Origin: Frankia tisae
GTDB taxonomy: Bacteria > Actinomycetota > Actinomycetes > Frankiales > Frankiaceae
DNA: 32,638 nucleotides
NCBI RefSeq assembly: GCF_025403405.1
Contig: NZ_JANEZT010000024.1
Coordinates: 1-32,638, forward strand
Direction: 5' to 3'
This document shows positions 16,000 through 23,501 of this stretch, piece by piece. A model generated the notes under the pieces. The model was not told the DNA's origin. It worked only from the letters and a program-made list of their open reading frames with translations, and searched no databases. Numbering within the stretch: position 1 is the stretch's first letter; every line of letters starts with the position of its first letter. The translations under genes and the position numbers were made by a program.

Positions 16000-16341
16000 G
16001 TGGACCTGTCCCTCACGACTCGCCAGGAAGGCAACCACACGGTCGTCGTGGTGGGCGGCGAGATCGACGTGTACACCGCACCGAAGCTGCGCGAGCAGCT
16101 CATTGATCTTGTCTCCGGAGGGTCCTACCACCTGGTCGTCGACATGGAGGGCGTCGAGTTCCTCGACTCGACCGGCCTCGGTGTCCTGGTCGGCGGCCTC
16201 AAGCGCGTGCGCGCGCACGAGGGCTCCCTGCGGTTGGTCTGCACCCAGGAGCGCATCCTCAAGATCTTCCGGATCACCGGTCTCACCAAGGTCTTCCCGA
16301 TCCATTCCTCCATCGAGGAAGCGCTCGCCGCCAGCGAGTGA
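16000..16341 (+). CDS. bldG: BldG-type anti-sigma factor antagonist
   Basis: A 113-residue STAS-domain protein nearly identical in pattern to Streptomyces Bld[17 protein letters not shown], then [20 protein letters not shown] with the phosphorylatable Ser57, and a C-terminal [16 protein letters not shown]. When unphosphorylated it binds an anti-sigma factor and frees the sigma factor; phosphorylation by the partner kinase reverses this. In Streptomyces it is essential for differentiation and antibiotic production. The GTG start has a near-perfect AAGGAGG ribosome site. It is followed after 42 bases by a divergent RsbW-like gene, the usual arrangement for the pair. Confidence 0.95.
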   Translation: MDLSLTTRQEGNHTVVVVGGEIDVYTAPKLREQLIDLVSGGSYHLVVDMEGVEFLDSTGLGVLVGGLKRVRAHEGSLRLVCTQERILKIFRITGLTKVFPIHSSIEEALAASE

Positions 16342-16383
16342 GTGAGTCGGACATCACGCCTTCGGAAAGGCAGGCACCGCCGT

Positions 16384-16914
16384 ATGCCCACCGTTGAGCT
16401 GCGGTTCGCCGCCCTGAACGGACACGTCCGCACCGCGCGGATGATCGCCACGGCGGTCAGCCGGCGGGCCGGGGTTCCCGCCGGAGCCACCGACGAGATC
16501 AAGCTGGCGGTCACGGAGGCATGCGCCCGCGCGGTGCGCGTCAACCGCCGGCATGCACCGGACTCGCCGGTGCATGTCGCGCTCGTCGACACGCCCGACA
16601 CCTTCACGATCACCGTTGTCGACTGCGGGCGCGCCGGTGACGAGGTCGCGCCGGGTCCCGACGGTGGCCTCGTCACCGCCTCCACGCTGCTGGACCTCGA
16701 GCCCGAGGCCGCCGACCCCCCCTGGTGGTCCGATACCACCGACGACGACTCCGCCGAGGACAGCGCGGGATTCCCGCCGGGCCTCGGGCTCGCTCTCATC
16801 GAGGGCCTCGTCGACGAGGTCGAGATCAGCCGCGGGCCCGACGGGGTGGGCACCGTCGTGGCGATGACCTGGCACACCGGCGTCGAGGCCGCGCCCTACG
16901 AGACGGCCCGTTGA
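16384..16914 (+). CDS. RsbW-like anti-sigma factor (HATPase_c), divergent N-box
   Basis: A 176-residue GHKL ATPase-fold protein, probably the partner kinase or anti-sigma factor of BldG (the orf3/ApgA position in Streptomyces). The N-box region reads KLAVTEACARAV: Glu45 is present, but the position expected to hold the Mg-coordinating Asn is Arg49. The G1-like VDCGRAGDE and the G2-like PPGLGLALIEGLVDEVEI are recognisable. An acidic insert (about 100-132, including DTTDDDSAEDSAG) lies between them. Because of the N-box change, kinase activity is uncertain and it may act by binding alone. ATG 16384 is chosen because it begins the conserved domain; the frame opens 42 bases earlier. The stop TGA lies within TTGACATCC of the downstream hairpin. 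Confidence 0.85.
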   Translation: MPTVELRFAALNGHVRTARMIATAVSRRAGVPAGATDEIKLAVTEACARAVRVNRRHAPDSPVHVALVDTPDTFTITVVDCGRAGDEVAPGPDGGLVTASTLLDLEPEAADPPWWSDTTDDDSAEDSAGFPPGLGLALIEGLVDEVEISRGPDGVGTVVAMTWHTGVEAAPYETAR

Positions 16915-16920
16915 CATCCT

Positions 16921-16946
16921 CTCCGCCCTGAAGCTGATGGGCGGAG
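16921..16946 (+). terminator. hairpin resembling an IS200/IS605 end; possible terminator
   Basis: CTCCGCCC (16921-16928) pairs perfectly with GGGCGGAG (16939-16946) around a ten-base loop, six bases after the rsbW-like stop. The flanks GACATCCT on the left and ATTCCCGG on the right match the common 'CATCCTCcCCGCCC...GGGCGGgGATTCC' end motif of IS200/IS605-group elements. It could terminate the bldG transcript. No tnpA or tnpB is nearby. Confidence 0.5.
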
Positions 16947-17075
16947 ATTCCCGGCTGCTACGCCGTGGTGGACGTGGGCGACGAACTGCGTCCATCCGGC
17001 GTCGCACACCGGCCGGGCCGGTCGCGTCCGACCCAGGCCGGCGACGCCCAGGACCTCCGCGCCCACGAGTCGCAC

Positions 17076-17111
17076 TTCTCTGATAACGATTTTCCGCCCG
17101 TTATCAGAGAA
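17076..17111. repeat. AT-rich perfect 13-base inverted repeat
   Basis: TTCTCTGATAACG and CGTTATCAGAGAA are perfect inverted arms around the ten-base spacer ATTTTCCGCC. It stands out in this GC-rich sequence. It may be a transposon remnant, a regulator binding site or a terminator; ATAGTCTTTAAT follows the right arm. Confidence 0.7.
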
Positions 17112-17440
17112 ATAGTCTTTAATGCGGGGCTTCGCGTTATGCGCCCAATCGCAGCTGACCCGGTGGGCGATCGCAGAAAAAGCAGCGCACATCACAGTGG
17201 TGTGGATAGACTCCGCCGCATCTCGCGGACGGTTGATCCAACCGCCCGAAGATCCCCTTGTGCTCCCCGTGAAAACTGCCGGAAGCGTCGAAATGAGGAT
17301 GAATCCGGCCGATCTCACTCCGAGTGTCGTCGGATGCGGCGCCCGGCCGTCACCGTCTCCATGCCGTGGGATTCGTCGGAATCGGCGCCCATGAGCCATC
17401 GACACGCGCGGAGGGGGCACAGAGTAGACCGGGAGGAGCC

Positions 17441-19780
17441 ATGTCCCCGATCCACGCCCTGCAGTCCGAGGGCACTGGAATCGACCTTAGTGGCAGCGCC
17501 CTCGGCCTGGTCGCCGGTGTGGCGATAGTCGCAGCTCTCGCGCTGCTCGTCGCCGGCTACCTGGCACGGGAGGTGTTGGCCGCCAGCCCCGGAACCGCGC
17601 GGATGGTGGAGGTCGGGCAGGCGGTTCAGGAAGGCGCTGCGGCCTACCTCAGACGGCAGTTCAAGACGTTGGCGGGATTTGTCGTCGTAATTCCCTTTGT
17701 CCTGCTTCTGCTTCCGTCCGACGATACCGGGGCCAAGATCGGAAGATCGGTCTTCTTCGTGGTCGGCGCCCTCTTCTCGGCGCTTGTCGGTTTTGTTGGT
17801 ATGTGGCTCGCGACCAGGGCGAACACCCGCACGGCGGCCGCGGCGATGACCCACGGCGAGAGGGCCGCCGTGCGCATCGCCTTCCGGACCGGCGGCGTCG
17901 TGGGCATGTTCACGGTCGGTCTCGGCCTGCTCGGCGCCGCGGTCGTCGTGCTCGTCTTCCGGGACACCGCACCGCAGGTGCTGGAGGGATTCGGGTTCGG
18001 GGCCGCTCTGCTCGCGATGTTCATGCGGGTCGGGGGTGGCATCTTCACCAAGGCCGCGGACGTCGGAGCCGACCTGGTCGGAAAGGTCGAACAGGGCATT
18101 CCGGAGGACGACCCGCGCAACGCGGCGACGATCGCCGACAACGTCGGCGACAACGTGGGCGACTGCGCCGGGATGGCCGCGGACCTGTTCGAGTCCTACG
18201 CGGTGACGCTGGTCGCAGCGCTGATCCTCGGGGTGAGCGCCTTCGGCGAGCGAGGGCTGGTGTTCCCGCTGCTGATCCCGGCCGTCGGGGTCGTCACGGC
18301 GGTCATCGGCATCTTCGCGGTATCGCCACGGGCCGGCGACCGCAGCGGGATGGCCGCGATCAACCGCGGCTTCTTCATCTCCGCGGTGGTGTCGGCGATC
18401 GGCGTGGTGATCGTCTCGGTGCTCTATCTACCGACGGACTTCGCCGGGTTCCCCGGGCTCGAGTCCAGCACCCAGTCCGGCAATCCGCGGGTCATCGCCA
18501 TCAGTGCCGTTCTTATCGGCATCATGCTCGCCGCGGCCATCCAGCTACTCACGGGATACTTCACCGAGACGACCCGCCGGCCGGTGCGGGATGTGGCCCA
18601 GGCGTCGCTCACCGGACCGGCCACGAACATTCTCGCCGGCATCGGTGTCGGCCTGGAATCCGCGGTCTACTCCTCCCTGCTCATCGGGGCCGCAGTCTTC
18701 GGCGCCTATCTGCTTGGCTCGGGCAGCGTCACGATCGCGTTGTTCGCGGTCGCGCTGGCGGGCACCGGGCTACTGACCACGGTGGGCGTCATCGTCTCGA
18801 TGGACACCTTCGGCCCGGTGAGCGACAACGCCCAGGGCATCGCCGAGATGTCCGGCGAGATGGACGAGCAGGGCAGCGCCATCCTGACCTCCCTCGACGC
18901 CGTGGGCAACACCACGAAGGCCATCACGAAGGGCATCGCGATCGCCACCGCGGTCCTGGCCGCGACCGCGCTGTTCGGCTCGTTCACCGACACGGTGACC
19001 AATGCTCTCGGCGACGCCGGTGCCCGCCCGGAAACCGGGCGAGGAACGGTCGGCGGACTGAACATCGCATATCCCGATGCTCTGGTCGGGCTCGTCATCG
19101 GCGCGGCCGTCGTCTTCCTGTTCGCGGGGCTCGCCATCAACGCGGTGGGTCGTGCGGCCGGCCGGGTCGTGATGGAGGTGCGCAACCAGTTCCGCACCAG
19201 GCCCGGAATCATGACCGGCAGCGAGAAACCGGACTACGGCGCGGTTGTCGACATCTGCACCAGGGATTCGCTCCGTGAACTGATTACCCCAGGAACGCTG
19301 GCGGTCCTGGCACCGATCGCGGTCGGTTTCGGCCTCGGTTATCCGCCGCTGGGGGCGTTCCTCGGCGGGGCCATCGCCGGCGGCGTCCTGATGGCCGTGT
19401 TCCTGGCGAACTCCGGCGGTGCGTGGGACAACGCGAAGAAGCTCGTCGAGGACGGGAACTACGGCGGGAAGGGCTCGGAGGTCCACGCCGCGACCGTGAT
19501 CGGCGACACGGTCGGCGACCCGTTCAAGGACACCGCCGGGCCGTCCATCAACCCGCTGCTCAAGGTGATGAATCTGGTCAGCCTGCTGATCGCACCGACG
19601 GTGGTGAAGTACTCGGTCGGCACCGACCGGAACACGCCGCTGCGCATCGGCATCGCCCTCGCCGCGGTCGTCGTCATCGTCGCGGTGATCGTCGTGTCCA
19701 AGCGGCGCAGCTCGATGATCGCTGGAGATCCACCGGTCGCGCAGGCGGCAGCCCCGAGTTCGGAAACAATCAACGTCTGA
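17441..19780 (+). CDS. hppA: membrane-bound proton-pumping pyrophosphatase, K+-independent type
   Basis: A 779-residue polytopic membrane protein of about 16 helices that hydrolyses pyrophosphate and pumps protons. The substrate site is visible in DVGADLVGKVEQGIPEDDPR and IADNVGDNVGDCAGMAADLF, and a second Asp-rich region near the C-terminus includes GDTVGDPFKDTAGPSINPLL. GNTTKAITKG carries Lys493; lysine at this position marks the K+-independent class, whereas K+-dependent enzymes have Ala. Start ATG 17441 has a strong GGGAGGAG ribosome site. The frame opens upstream, but that sequence is not family-like. It stands alone as a transcription unit with a strong inverted repeat after the stop. 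Confidence 0.95.
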   Translation: MSPIHALQSEGTGIDLSGSALGLVAGVAIVAALALLVAGYLAREVLAASPGTARMVEVGQAVQEGAAAYLRRQFKTLAGFVVVIPFVLLLLPSDDTGAKIGRSVFFVVGALFSALVGFVGMWLATRANTRTAAAAMTHGERAAVRIAFRTGGVVGMFTVGLGLLGAAVVVLVFRDTAPQVLEGFGFGAALLAMFMRVGGGIFTKAADVGADLVGKVEQGIPEDDPRNAATIADNVGDNVGDCAGMAADLFESYAVTLVAALILGVSAFGERGLVFPLLIPAVGVVTAVIGIFAVSPRAGDRSGMAAINRGFFISAVVSAIGVVIVSVLYLPTDFAGFPGLESSTQSGNPRVIAISAVLIGIMLAAAIQLLTGYFTETTRRPVRDVAQASLTGPATNILAGIGVGLESAVYSSLLIGAAVFGAYLLGSGSVTIALFAVALAGTGLLTTVGVIVSMDTFGPVSDNAQGIAEMSGEMDEQGSAILTSLDAVGNTTKAITKGIAIATAVLAATALFGSFTDTVTNALGDAGARPETGRGTVGGLNIAYPDALVGLVIGAAVVFLFAGLAINAVGRAAGRVVMEVRNQFRTRPGIMTGSEKPDYGAVVDICTRDSLRELITPGTLAVLAPIAVGFGLGYPPLGAFLGGAIAGGVLMAVFLANSGGAWDNAKKLVEDGNYGGKGSEVHAATVIGDTVGDPFKDTAGPSINPLLKVMNLVSLLIAPTVVKYSVGTDRNTPLRIGIALAAVVVIVAVIVVSKRRSSMIAGDPPVAQAAAPSSETINV

Positions 19781-19788
19781 CTGCGATC

Positions 19789-19844
19789 CCGGCCGGTGGC
19801 CGGCCGGCACGAGATCCGCTCCGTGCCCGCCGGCCACCGGCCGG
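19789..19844 (+). terminator. 23-base near-perfect inverted repeat after hppA
   Basis: Arms at 19789-19811 and 19822-19844 pair at 22 of 23 positions around a ten-base loop. It starts nine bases after the hppA stop and has no T-run. It is a strong candidate terminator for hppA, or a 3' stabilising structure. Confidence 0.75.
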
Positions 19845-20294
19845 ATTGCGCCATCCCACTCCGGCGGTGCGCCCGACCACCGGCACCGCCGGGCACGGGG
19901 ACAGGCACCGGGGATCAGTCACCCAGAGTAACATTTGGGGGTCCGCCGTGGTGGCCATATACCACCCCCGCGCACCCTCGTGCGAGCCCGGTCGGGCCGT
20001 TCAGGCGTCATCGGGTGCGCCGTGGGTAGGCGTCGGGCTACCGGGGTCCTACCCGGACGGGAAGCTTCGCGGAATCCAACAGCGGCGTACGGTGCTGCGA
20101 GGCACCGCTTGCACACCGGCGGCCGCCGTCCGCCCGATCAGCACCCGCCGGACGCACGTTCGCCGGGCCACGCCAGATCCAGCACCGAGCACCACCCGAG
20201 CAACATCCGCCATATCCGGGACCTACGCTTCGGAGAGGCGACCTACGCTTCGCCCACCGGTCATCGCACCGAGCACGCTGCACCGAGGAGAGAA
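19845..20294. promoter_or_regulatory. intergenic region upstream of topA
   Basis: No gene supported. A 13-base direct repeat, GACCTACGCTTCG, occurs at 20220-20232 and 20240-20252, with starts spaced 20 bases apart, and could be a tandem binding site for topA control. GAGGAG at 20285-20290 is the topA ribosome site. The stretch ATATACCACC near 19976 is locally AT-rich. Confidence 0.45.
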
Positions 20295-23200
20295 GTGCCA
20301 CCGCGCACGAAGACGACGACACGGACGACCGCGCGGTCAGCCGCCCCGGTCGCCGAGCCTGGCGAGCCCACCGGGACCGGCCCCACTCCGAGCCCGGGCG
20401 CGAGCGCGGCCTCGGCAGAGGTGCCCACCAGGCGTACGAGCGGCCGGGCCGCCGCGAGCCGAGCCGCGACGGGAGGCACGGCGGCCGGAACAAGCGGCTC
20501 CGCCGGTGCCGCATCCAAGCCGACCCCAGGTGCGGGCATGCGCCTGGTGATCGTGGAGTCCCCGGCGAAGGCGAAGACCATCGCCGGCTACCTCGGCCCG
20601 GGCTGGCAGGTGGAGTCGAGCATCGGCCACATCCGCGACCTGCCGCGCAGCGCCGCCGATGTCCCAGCCGCGCACAAGGGCAAGCCGTGGGCCCGGCTCG
20701 GCGTCGACGTCGACAACGACTTCGAACCGCTCTACGTTGTCACGCCGGACAAGAGGCTGCAGGTCAGCAAGCTCAAGGCATTGGTGAAGGACGCCACCGA
20801 GCTCTACCTCGCGACAGACGAGGACCGCGAGGGCGAGGCGATCGCCTGGCACCTGCTCCAGACGCTGAAGCCGACGGTGCCGGTGAAGCGGATGGTGTTC
20901 CACGAGATCACTCCGCAGGCGATCCGCCGCGCCGTCGACAACCCCCGCGAGATCGACGAGAACCTGGTCAACGCGCAGGAGACCCGTCGCATCCTGGACC
21001 GCCTCTACGGCTACGAGGTCTCCCCCGTGCTGTGGAAGAAGGTCATGCCGAAGCTGTCGGCGGGCCGTGTTCAGAGCGTGGCGACCCGGGTCCTGGTCGA
21101 GCGGGAGCGGGCCCGGATGCGGTTCCGCTCGGCGGAGTACTGGAACATCGAGGGCCTGTTCGGCGCGACGGTCGCCCGCCAGAGCTGGCCGGCAGGAACC
21201 GACGGCGCGGACGCGGGCGGAGCCGGCTCTGTCGTGGAGCGCACTCCGCTGCCGGCGACACTCGTCGCCCTCGACGGCAACCGGATCGCCACCGGCCGGG
21301 ACTTCGCGCCGACCGGCGAGCTGACCACGTCCGGTGTGACCCGGCTGGACGAGGCGGGCGCGCGCGCCCTCGGCGACCGGCTGGCCGGCGCGGCGTTCGC
21401 GGTGCGCTCGGTGGAGACCAAGCCGTACCGCCGTTCGCCGTACCCGCCGTTCATGACCTCCACGCTGCAGCAGGAGGCGGGCCGCAAGCTGCGGTTCTCC
21501 AGCCAGCGCACCATGCAGATCGCGCAGCGGCTGTACGAGAACGGCTACATCACCTACATGCGTACGGACTCGACGAACCTGTCCGGGACCGCCCTCGCCG
21601 CAGCCCGTTCCCAGGCCGAGAGCCTCTACGGCGCGGAGTACGTGCCGACCCAGCCGCGCACGTACACCAAGAAGGTCAAGAACGCCCAGGAGGCGCACGA
21701 GGCGATCCGGCCCGCCGGCGATCACTTCCGCACCCCCGGGGAGGTCCGCGGCGAGCTCGACCTCGACTCCTACCGGCTGTACGAGCTGATCTGGCAGCGC
21801 ACGGTCGCGAGCCAGATGGCGGACGCCCGGGGCACCAGCGCCACGATCCGGCTCGGCGCCACGTCGTCGACCGGGGAGAACGCGGAGTTCTCCGCGTCCG
21901 GCAAGGTCATCACCTTCCCCGGCTTCCTGCGCGCCTACGTCGAGGGTGCGGACGACCCCGACGCGGAGCTGGAGGACCGCGAGCGGCGCCTGCCCGACGT
22001 CCGCGAGGGCGACCCGCTCGAGGTCCGCTCGCTGACTCCCCGCGGGCACGCCACCAGCCCGCCGGCCCGATTCACCGAAGCCAGCCTGGTCAAGACGCTC
22101 GAGGAACTCGGGATCGGCCGGCCGTCCACGTACGCCTCGATCATCGGCACGATCCAGGATCGCGGCTACGTGTGGAAGAAGGGCTCGGCGCTCGTGCCGA
22201 GCTTCATCGCGTTCGCCGTCGTCGGCCTGCTGGAGGACCACTTCGGCCGGCTGGTGGACTACCGGTTCACCGCGACGATGGAGGACGACCTCGACGACAT
22301 CGCGGCCGGCACCGCGGCATCCACCGACTGGTTGACTCGTTTCTACTTCGGCACGGGGGACGGCACCGGGAACGGCACCGACCCCGGCTCCGCGGCCGGG
22401 CTCAAGCACCTCGTGAGCGAACGACTCGGCGAGATCGACGCCCGCGAGGTGAACTCGATCCCGCTCGGCGTGGCCGACGACGGTACGACGGTCGTGGTGC
22501 GGGTCGGGCGGTACGGCCCCTACGTCCAGCACGGGGAGAGTCGGGCCAGCGTGCCCGACGACCAGGCCCCCGACGAGCTCACCGTCGCCCACGCGCTGGA
22601 GTTGCTGGCCGCCCCGAGCGGGGACCGGGTGCTCGGGGTGGACCCGGCGACGGGCGCGACGATCACGGCCAAGGCCGGCCGGTTCGGCCCGTACGTCACG
22701 ACGGACACCGATCCGCCGCGCACGTCCAGCCTGCTGCGCACGATGTCGCTGGAGACGCTGACTCTCGACGACGCCGTGAAACTGCTCATGCTGCCGCGCA
22801 ACCTCGGCGCCGGTGCGGACGGCGAGGAGGTGACCGCGCAGAACGGGCGGTACGGCCCCTATGTGAAGAAGGGCGCCGAGAGCCGGTCGCTGGAGTCCGA
22901 GGATCAGCTGTTCACGGTGACCCTCCCCGAAGCGCTGGCGCTACTCGCTCAGCCCAAGGCGCGGGGCCGCCGAGCAGCCGTCCAGACGCCCCCGCTGCGC
23001 GAACTCGGCAACGACTCGGTCAGCGGCAAACCGATGGTCGTCCGCGAGGGACGCTTCGGCCCCTACGTGACCGACGGCGAGACCAACGCGAGCCTGCGCA
23101 AGGGCGACGCCGTCGAATCGATCACGGACGAACGCGCCGCGGAGCTGCTCGCGGACCGCCGGGCCCGCGGTCCGGCCACCCCCAAACGCGCGCCCCGCAC

Positions 23201-23501
23201 CGCCAAGTCGCCGACGGCCAAGAGCGGCACGGCGAAGTCCACGACGGCGAAGACGACCACGGCGAAGCCGGCTGCGGTGAAGTCCGCGACGGCGAAGACG
23301 GCCGCCAAGTCCGGCACCACCGCCAAGAGCTCGGCGGCGAAGTCGGGCTCGGCCAAGGGCAGCGCGGCCAAGGGCAGCGCGGCGAAGGGCAGCGCGGCGA
23401 AGAAGGCCGGCGAGGAGTCGGCGGTCACCGGGTCGTCCGCTCCGGACGACGGCGGTGGCGCCGCGGGCGCGACGCCCGGTGGCACCCGCCGGACGGGCTG
23501 A
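20295..23501 (+). CDS. topA: DNA topoisomerase I
   Basis: Type IA topoisomerase that relaxes negative supercoils; 1068 residues from GTG 20295, which has GAGGAG four bases upstream. An 81-residue Ala/Thr/Pro-rich extension precedes the TOPRIM domain at MRLVIVESPAKAKTIAGYL; ATG 20538 at this point would give the core-length protein. DEDREGEAIAWH supplies the metal site (Asp175, Asp177, Glu179). The active tyrosine is Tyr421 in ITYMRTDST. Instead of zinc fingers the C-terminus has the actinobacterial repeats, seen as four G-R-(Y/F)-G-P-Y-V motifs. A histone H1-like lysine tail of about 80 residues follows (TAKS, KGSAAKGSAAK), probably aiding DNA binding. It overlaps the next gene by one base. 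Confidence 0.95.
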   Translation: MPPRTKTTTRTTARSAAPVAEPGEPTGTGPTPSPGASAASAEVPTRRTSGRAAASRAATGGTAAGTSGSAGAASKPTPGAGMRLVIVESPAKAKTIAGYLGPGWQVESSIGHIRDLPRSAADVPAAHKGKPWARLGVDVDNDFEPLYVVTPDKRLQVSKLKALVKDATELYLATDEDREGEAIAWHLLQTLKPTVPVKRMVFHEITPQAIRRAVDNPREIDENLVNAQETRRILDRLYGYEVSPVLWKKVMPKLSAGRVQSVATRVLVERERARMRFRSAEYWNIEGLFGATVARQSWPAGTDGADAGGAGSVVERTPLPATLVALDGNRIATGRDFAPTGELTTSGVTRLDEAGARALGDRLAGAAFAVRSVETKPYRRSPYPPFMTSTLQQEAGRKLRFSSQRTMQIAQRLYENGYITYMRTDSTNLSGTALAAARSQAESLYGAEYVPTQPRTYTKKVKNAQEAHEAIRPAGDHFRTPGEVRGELDLDSYRLYELIWQRTVASQMADARGTSATIRLGATSSTGENAEFSASGKVITFPGFLRAYVEGADDPDAELEDRERRLPDVREGDPLEVRSLTPRGHATSPPARFTEASLVKTLEELGIGRPSTYASIIGTIQDRGYVWKKGSALVPSFIAFAVVGLLEDHFGRLVDYRFTATMEDDLDDIAAGTAASTDWLTRFYFGTGDGTGNGTDPGSAAGLKHLVSERLGEIDAREVNSIPLGVADDGTTVVVRVGRYGPYVQHGESRASVPDDQAPDELTVAHALELLAAPSGDRVLGVDPATGATITAKAGRFGPYVTTDTDPPRTSSLLRTMSLETLTLDDAVKLLMLPRNLGAGADGEEVTAQNGRYGPYVKKGAESRSLESEDQLFTVTLPEALALLAQPKARGRRAAVQTPPLRELGNDSVSGKPMVVREGRFGPYVTDGETNASLRKGDAVESITDERAAELLADRRARGPATPKRAPRTAKSPTAKSGTAKSTTAKTTTAKPAAVKSATAKTAAKSGTTAKSSAAKSGSAKGSAAKGSAAKGSAAKKAGEESAVTGSSAPDDGGGAAGATPGGTRRTG
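23176..23412 (+). repeat. Lys/Ala-rich repeat tract encoding the TopA tail
   Basis: Imperfect short repeats encode variants of TAKS, then three copies of a 15-base unit encoding KGSAA. It is comparable to the basic tail of mycobacterial topoisomerase I. Confidence 0.75.

Larger units (their letters stand above)
16915..17440. other. 526-base spacer between the rsbW-like gene and hppA
   Basis: No supportable gene. The left end resembles an IS200/IS605 terminus, the middle (about 17070-17300) is clearly less GC-rich than the rest of the window, and the right end holds the hppA ribosome site. TAGACT near 17206 could be a -10 element, without a convincing -35. Open frames crossing it show no recognisable domain. 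Confidence 0.55.

Noticed and set aside
16896-17420. Minus-strand 174-codon frame across the spacer as a TnpB remnant
   Set aside because: No RuvC-type or zinc-finger motif is visible; the IS200/IS605-like signal is limited to the end hairpin.
20337-22592. Minus-strand open frame of 751 codons opposite topA
   Set aside because: topA has every catalytic motif in the plus frame; the antisense translation has no recognisable domain and arises from codon bias.
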